In this document: piece after piece, positions 6,312 through 9,807 of the stretch
How the letters are laid out: each line of letters opens with the position of its first letter
Numbering within the stretch: position 1 is the stretch's first letter
Assembly (NCBI GenBank): GCA_017399225.1
Contig: JAFQEB010000095.1
Span: 1-9,807, forward strand
Source: Clostridia bacterium
GTDB taxonomy: Bacteria > Bacillota_A > Clostridia > Christensenellales > Aristaeellaceae
Direction: 5' to 3'
DNA: 9,807 nt
The notes under the pieces: model-generated
What the model was told of the DNA's origin: nothing
Databases searched by the model: none
The model's input: only the letters and a program-made list of their open reading frames with translations
Made by a program: the position numbers and the translations under genes

Positions 6312-7133
6312 ATGACTCAGCAACCCTTGATCAGCGTCGTGATCCCTGTGTGGAACGGCGAAAAGTATCTGGAAAAATGTCTCACGAGCATCCTCACCCA
6401 GGACGTGAAGGATCTGGAGATCATCGTGGTGGATGACGGCAGCACCGACGGCACCTGGCCCATCCTCACCCGCATGGCCGGGCAGGACAGCCGCATCCGC
6501 CCCATCCATCAGGAAAACGGCGGCGCCTCCATGGCCCGCAACACCGGCCTGGAACATTGCCGGGGCGTCTACATCCGCTTTGTGGATGCGGACGACGTGG
6601 TGCCGGAGGGCTCCTTTGCCGCGCTGCTGGATTCCGCCCAGGCGCATGACAGCGATCTGGTGCTGGCCGCCTACACCGAGGTGCTGGCCGGCTCCCGCTC
6701 CCTGCGGTGCCTGAACAAAAAGGACGAGGCCATCGGGCAGGAGGAATTCCTCCGCCGCCTGGAGAAGCTGGCCAACAGCTTCTACTACGGCGTATTGTGG
6801 AACAAGCTGTTCCGGGGCGATATCATCCGGGAGCATAAGCCCCGCTTCACCCCCGGGCTCCATTGGGGCGAGGACTTCGTTTTCGTCATGGACTACCTGG
6901 CCCACTGCCGCCGCTACAGCTATGTCACCACGCCCGTATATGAGTATGTGCGCAACCCCAACGGGCTGGTGGTGAAGCAGCTCTTCCGCTCCATCTCCCA
7001 TCCCATTGCCTCCCTGAAGGATCGCTGGCTGGTCTACTCCGCCTACCGCCGCCTGTATGAACGGGTGGGCGCGTACGATCAGTATAAGCACAAGCTGTGG
7101 CACTACCTGTTCCGCTTCACACTGCGCAATTAA
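6312..7133 (+). CDS. Family 2 glycosyltransferase
   Basis: A GT-A fold enzyme that transfers a sugar from a nucleotide-sugar donor, probably at the inner face of the membrane in cell-surface polysaccharide or glycolipid assembly. The 273-residue product opens with LISVVIPVWNGEKYLEKCL, followed by VVDDGSTDGT (39-48), the donor-side NGGASMARNTGL (69-80), the DxD-type metal site VDADD (91-95), LWNKLF (162-167) and the catalytic-base motif GEDFVF (186-191). No membrane segment is evident. The ATG at 6312 is chosen because GGGAGG lies just upstream; the open frame extends further upstream only by running through tdk in another frame. It starts 50 nt after tdk and ends 14 nt before the next gene. 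No other polysaccharide gene is nearby, so the acceptor is unknown. The 50-nt gap contains a small hairpin GCAGGC-CTTC-GCCTGC at 6269-6284. Confidence 0.92.
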   Translation: MTQQPLISVVIPVWNGEKYLEKCLTSILTQDVKDLEIIVVDDGSTDGTWPILTRMAGQDSRIRPIHQENGGASMARNTGLEHCRGVYIRFVDADDVVPEGSFAALLDSAQAHDSDLVLAAYTEVLAGSRSLRCLNKKDEAIGQEEFLRRLEKLANSFYYGVLWNKLFRGDIIREHKPRFTPGLHWGEDFVFVMDYLAHCRRYSYVTTPVYEYVRNPNGLVVKQLFRSISHPIASLKDRWLVYSAYRRLYERVGAYDQYKHKLWHYLFRFTLRN

Positions 7134-7147
7134 GGAGTCGGCCGTTC

Positions 7148-7927
7148 ATGATCGATGACGCACGCTATATGGCCCCGCTGCACCTGGCAGGGCGGCTCAT
7201 CCTGGAAAACGGGGGCGAGACCTACCGGGTGGAGGAGACCATCACCCGCATGGGCCGCGCCTTCGGCTTCACGGAGGTTGAGAGCTTTGCTGTGCCCAGC
7301 GGGCTTTTTATCAGCTACCGCAAGGCGGACGGTACCATCGAGACCGCCGTCAAGCGCGTCCGCAAGGGCAGCACGGATCTGACGAGGGTGGACGCCGTCA
7401 ACGCCATCTCCCGCCAGATGGAGCAGGAACCCCTGACCTGCGAGGAGGTCATGGAGAAGCTCCAGGCAGTCGAGAACCGCAAGGCCGGACTGAGCAAGCT
7501 GCAGCTGACCGCCGCAGTGGGACTCTCCGCCGGCGGCTGGGCCATCATGTTCGGCGGCGGCCTGCTGGATGGCGCCGTCGCGCTGCTGGTGGCCTTCCTG
7601 GCGCAGGGCATTGCCTTCCTGCAGGATCGGGCCGGGATGCGCTCCTTCGTTTCCACGCTGACAGGCAGCTTCCTGGGCACGATCCTGCCGATGCTGCTGC
7701 ACCTGGCGACGGGCTGGCTGACCGTTGACGCCGCCGTTGCCGCCTGCCTGATGCCCCTGCTGCCGGGCCTGGCCATGACCAACGCCGTGCAGGACACGAT
7801 GCGCGGGGACATGGTTTCCGGCATTGCCTCGGCCACCAGCGCGATCCTGACGGCTGCCATGGTCGCCGGGGGCGCACTGATCGGCACGGCGGCCTTCCGC
7901 CTGCTGACGGGAGGTGCGCTACTGTGA
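7148..7927 (+). CDS. Threonine/serine exporter ThrE, N-terminal-domain subunit (YjjP/DUF1212 type)
   Basis: One half of a split ThrE-type exporter in the cytoplasmic membrane. Family members export threonine and serine (Corynebacterium ThrE) or succinate (E. coli YjjPB), so the substrate here is open. The 259 residues start with a soluble region carrying GGETYRVEE (22-30) and AVPSGLFISY (48-57). From about residue 118 there are roughly five membrane segments, with PLLPGLAMTNAVQD (203-216) and RGDMVSG (219-225) typical of the family. The start at 7148 is supported by AAGGAG about 10 nt upstream; an upstream in-frame ATG at 7097 lies inside the glycosyltransferase gene and is rejected. Its stop overlaps the next gene by 4 nt, pointing to translational coupling. 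Confidence 0.93.
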   Translation: MIDDARYMAPLHLAGRLILENGGETYRVEETITRMGRAFGFTEVESFAVPSGLFISYRKADGTIETAVKRVRKGSTDLTRVDAVNAISRQMEQEPLTCEEVMEKLQAVENRKAGLSKLQLTAAVGLSAGGWAIMFGGGLLDGAVALLVAFLAQGIAFLQDRAGMRSFVSTLTGSFLGTILPMLLHLATGWLTVDAAVAACLMPLLPGLAMTNAVQDTMRGDMVSGIASATSAILTAAMVAGGALIGTAAFRLLTGGALL

Positions 7928-8400
7928 ATACATGGGAAATGATCCTCCAGGGCGTCGTCGCCCTGCTGGGCAGCTTTGTGGGCACGCTGGGCTTCGCCAT
8001 TTTTATGCACGCGCCGAAGCGGGCCTGGCTCCCGGCCAGCCTCATCGGTGCCGTCAGCTACGGGCTGTACTGGACGCTGCTCCAGCTCGGGGTCTATGAA
8101 CCGCTGAGCATCTTCATCGGCGCGCTGCTGGGGTCGCTCCTGGCGCAATACTGCGCACGGCGGATGCGGATGATCGCCACCATCTTCCTGCTGCTGGCGA
8201 TGATCCCGCTGGTGCCCGGCATGGGGCTGTACCGCTGTATGGCCCTCCTGGCCCAGGAGGCCTACCGCGAGGGCGTGGACGCCGGCGTGCGCGCGATGGT
8301 GGATATCGTCATGATCGCCTTCGGCCTGGGCATGGGCAGCTACTTCTTCCGCCTGCTGCCCATGGGCCGCCGCAAGGAGCAGGGAGGCGCCGTAAAATGA
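7924..8400 (+). CDS. Threonine/serine exporter ThrE, C-terminal-domain subunit (YjjB/DUF3815 type)
   Basis: The second half of the split exporter, 158 residues with about four to five membrane segments and the family motif MIPLVPGMGLY (93-103). It starts at GTG (7924), overlapping the stop of the upstream subunit as GTGA, with GGAGG 9 nt upstream. The two products presumably assemble into one transporter, equivalent to single-chain ThrE. The C-terminus is short and charged (GRRKEQGG), probably cytoplasmic. It overlaps the following rlmH start by 4 nt (ATGA). Confidence 0.93.
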   Translation: MNTWEMILQGVVALLGSFVGTLGFAIFMHAPKRAWLPASLIGAVSYGLYWTLLQLGVYEPLSIFIGALLGSLLAQYCARRMRMIATIFLLLAMIPLVPGMGLYRCMALLAQEAYREGVDAGVRAMVDIVMIAFGLGMGSYFFRLLPMGRRKEQGGAVK

Positions 8401-8876
8401 GCATCACGCTGATCGCCGTGGGCAAGATGAAGGAAAAGCCCTACCGCCAGATGGCGGATGAATACCTCAAACGCCTGAGCCGCTACAGCAAGGTGGAGGA
8501 GATCGAGCTGCCGGATCTGCCGGAGCCGACCAACTCCTCCCCCGCCATTGAGCAGCAGATCAAGGACAAGGAAGGGGAAGCCATCCTCAGCCGCATCAAG
8601 CCCGGAGACTACGTCATCGCCATGACCATCCCCGGCAGGCAATGGGACTCCCCCGGCCTGAGCCGCCATGTGGACGAGCTGATGACCCGGGGACAGTCGA
8701 ACCTGGTGTTCCTCATCGGCGGATCGCTGGGCCTTTCGGAGAAGGTGCTCGCCCGGGCGGACGAGGAGATGTCCATGTCCAAAATGACCTTCCCCCATCA
8801 GCTGGCACGAGTCATGCTGCTCGAGCAGCTCTACCGGGCCATGAAGATCCGCTCCGGCGAGCGGTATCACAAATGA
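8397..8876 (+). CDS. rlmH: 23S rRNA (pseudouridine-1915-N3)-methyltransferase RlmH
   Basis: A SPOUT-class knotted methyltransferase acting as a dimer on assembled 70S ribosomes; it methylates N3 of pseudouridine 1915 in helix 69 using S-adenosylmethionine. The 159 residues match the family's usual size and show MSITLIAVGKMKEK at the start, the SAM-binding loop FLIGGSLGLS (105-114) and the near-invariant MTFPHQLARVMLLEQLYRAM (130-149). The tail reads GERYHK, whereas the usual motif has Pro at the Arg156 position. The start overlaps the upstream stop (ATGA), with GGGAGG upstream. Being a housekeeping gene, it suggests this operon is part of the stable chromosome. Confidence 0.96.
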   Translation: MSITLIAVGKMKEKPYRQMADEYLKRLSRYSKVEEIELPDLPEPTNSSPAIEQQIKDKEGEAILSRIKPGDYVIAMTIPGRQWDSPGLSRHVDELMTRGQSNLVFLIGGSLGLSEKVLARADEEMSMSKMTFPHQLARVMLLEQLYRAMKIRSGERYHK

Positions 8877-8902
8877 GCAGCGCCCCTGCGATGCGGCGCT
8901 GC
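8877..8902 (+). other. Intercistronic hairpin between rlmH and the ribonuclease gene
   Basis: A perfect 8-bp stem GCAGCGCC (8877-8884) and GGCGCTGC (8895-8902) with a 10-nt loop, starting directly after the rlmH stop. There is no T run, so it is not a classical intrinsic terminator. It could stabilise or punctuate the mRNA, or keep the ribosome-binding site of the next gene separate. Confidence 0.45.
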
Positions 8903-8919
8903 CCGGAAGGAGAATTCCT

Positions 8920-9381
8920 ATGAACCAGAAGAAAACCAACCAGAAAGCGAATTTCAAATCCCTGATCGCCCTGGCTGCGCTGCTGCTGATCGCTTTCATT
9001 GGCGGCAAGCTGGGCCTGCTGCCCGGCACGGACGGCAGCGGCGAGGCCATCATCGCCCCGCAGGCCATTGCCGATTACATCTTCGCGCACGGCGAGCTGC
9101 CGGACAACTTCATCACCAAGAAGGAAGCGCAGGCCCTGGGCTGGGACAGCAGCGAGAACTACGTTTCCGACGTGGCGCCGGGCAAATCCATCGGCGGCGA
9201 CCGCTTCGGCAATTATGAGGAGCTGCTGCCCACCAAGAGCGGCCGCACCTGGACGGAGGCCGACGCCAACTACGTTTCCGGCCCCCGGGGCGCCGAGCGC
9301 ATCGTTTTCTCCAGCGACGGGCTGGTGTACTACACCGATGACCATTATGAGAGCTTCACGAAGATGGAGCGGTCTGAATAA
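8920..9381 (+). CDS. Barnase-family guanyl-specific ribonuclease, secreted or membrane-anchored
   Basis: A small extracellular-type RNase (ribonuclease N1/T1 superfamily) that cleaves single-stranded RNA after G through a 2',3'-cyclic intermediate. The 153-residue protein begins with a Lys-rich stretch and a hydrophobic helix (about 14-29), a signal peptide or anchor with no obvious lipobox. From about residue 47 it aligns without gaps to mature barnase with an offset of 40. Matching segments are LPDNFITKKEAQALGW (60-75), DVAPGKSIGGD (84-94), KSGRTWTEADANY (106-118) and DHYESFTKM (141-149). The catalytic set is complete: Lys67, Glu113, Arg123, Arg127, His142, Tyr143 (barnase K27, E73, R83, R87, H102, Y103). 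The barnase Arg59 position is Tyr99. AAGGAG precedes the ATG. No barstar inhibitor gene is in the window. Last gene of the operon, ahead of a terminator. Confidence 0.94.
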   Translation: MNQKKTNQKANFKSLIALAALLLIAFIGGKLGLLPGTDGSGEAIIAPQAIADYIFAHGELPDNFITKKEAQALGWDSSENYVSDVAPGKSIGGDRFGNYEELLPTKSGRTWTEADANYVSGPRGAERIVFSSDGLVYYTDDHYESFTKMERSE

Positions 9382-9402
9382 GGCAGCCTCTGCGAAGCGC
9401 CG

Positions 9403-9455
9403 TCCCTGAGGAGCCCGCCGAAAACCGCACAGCAAAAGAGCAGGCCGCTCAGGGA
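9403..9455 (+). other. Possible structured 3' untranslated region
   Basis: TCCCTGAG (9403-9410) is complementary to CTCAGGGA (9448-9455) over 8 bp, enclosing about 37 nt without further strong pairing. It lies between the ribonuclease stop and the operon terminator. It may be chance; I see no gene in 9382-9506. Confidence 0.25.
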
Positions 9456-9506
9456 GGGTGATGGAAAGGAAGGAGTTATCCTTCACTTCCCCTTATTCAA
9501 ATAGTG

Positions 9507-9539
9507 AAACCGCAGGCCGGATAAGGCTTGCGGTTTTTT
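9507..9539 (+). terminator. Intrinsic terminator of the tdk-to-ribonuclease operon
   Basis: A 12-bp stem AAACCGCAGGCC (9507-9518) with GGCTTGCGGTTT (9525-9536), containing one G.T pair, a GGATAA loop, and six T's from 9534 to 9539. It lies 125 nt after the ribonuclease stop. No other plus-strand terminator appears between 5710 and here. Confidence 0.88.
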
Positions 9540-9620
9540 CTGTCATGATGGGATGAAAGCGACAAACCTGAATTTGACGGATTATTGATTTTTTCACCTT
9601 GTCGTTCATGCTGCTTGCAC

Positions 9621-9722
9621 ACTCCCTCAGTCATCGCCTTACGGCGATGCCAGCTCCCTCGAGAGGGAGCCTTTGGCTGCGCGGCTGTTACCTCTCTGTA
9701 GGGGCGACCATTGGTCGCCCGC
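9621..9722 (+). repeat. Composite palindromic repeat, copy C
   Basis: Starts ACTCCCTCAGT. H2 is CATCGCC-TTAC-GGCGATG (9632-9649), H3 is GCTCCCTC-GA-GAGGGAGC (9653-9670) followed by CTTTGG, then a 31-nt spacer, TGTAG and H4 GGGCGACC-ATT-GGTCGCCC (9702-9720). The H2 and H3 arms differ from copies A and B, yet both remain perfectly self-complementary. H1 is not present ahead of this copy. Confidence 0.8.
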
Positions 9723-9740
9723 CGTGCCACAAATCCAGAT

Positions 9741-9807
9741 TGCCGCACTGGAAGGCGCGTCTGCGGACGCGCAGAACCCTCTCACCCGCTCACGCGGGAG
9801 CTCTCCC
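9741..9807 (+). repeat. Composite palindromic repeat, copy D (cut by window end)
   Basis: Lead-in TGCCGCA, then H1 GCGCGTC-TGCG-GACGCGC (9755-9772), identical to copies A and B. A CCCTCTCA linker follows, then H2 CCCGC-TCAC-GCGGG (9785-9798) and the first arm of H3, GCTCTCCC, at the very end. It follows copy C in tandem, about 20 nt after its H4. The stretch 9540-9807 holds these two repeats and no gene that I can support. Confidence 0.75.

Noticed and set aside
9461..9556. Small plus-strand frame of about 31 codons after the RNase gene, as a possible barstar replacement
   Set aside because: It reads through the operon terminator stem and T-tract and has poor spacing to its purine-rich upstream sequence; nothing in it resembles barstar.
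9497..9748. 83-codon minus-strand frame near the right end
   Set aside because: It is made of terminator and repeat sequence (H2, H3 and H4 of copy C) with no recognisable domain; frames over such repeats are often mis-annotated as proteins.

Overview
The window looks like chromosomal DNA of a GC-rich, probably anaerobic Firmicute, most likely a gut Oscillospiraceae/Ruminococcaceae-type clostridium. That placement is inference from four things: strong AGGAGG ribosome-binding sites, extended -10 sigma-A promoters, the gene repertoire, and dispersed composite palindromes of a kind I associate with this group. It carries eleven protein genes (one cut by the left edge). I see no rRNA, tRNA, CRISPR array, insertion sequence or phage gene.

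Layout. Positions 1-1470 (-) encode most of a type I ABC exporter, cut just before its signature motif. Positions 1655-2173 (-) encode MsrA, with its own promoter inside what could be mistaken for an N-terminal extension. A divergent promoter drives a CLC-family anion channel/antiporter (2352-3614, +). It converges, across a 15-bp symmetric terminator hairpin, on an ECF transporter S component (3667-4251, -). Upstream of that gene, in the same orientation, is gluQ (4349-5278, -), for the tRNA-Asp queuosine-modifying enzyme. The S-component gene has a near-consensus promoter in the tail of gluQ and a leader hairpin followed by six T's, which suggests attenuation or gluQ termination.

From 5710 to 9381 six + strand genes form a probable operon: tdk (thymidine kinase), a GT2 glycosyltransferase, the two halves of a split ThrE/YjjPB-type exporter, rlmH (23S rRNA methyltransferase), and a secreted or membrane-anchored barnase-family ribonuclease. 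Gaps are 50, 14, -4, -4 and 43 nt. A clear intrinsic terminator lies at 9507-9539.

The longer gene-free stretches (about 1531-1654, 5345-5649, 9540-9807) hold five copies, one cut by the right edge, of a composite palindromic repeat. Its hairpin arms differ between copies but stay self-complementary. The points most worth a second look are the barnase homologue without a barstar gene in view and with the barnase Arg59 position changed to Tyr, the covarying repeat family, the S-component leader, and a CLC protein with altered selectivity motifs.
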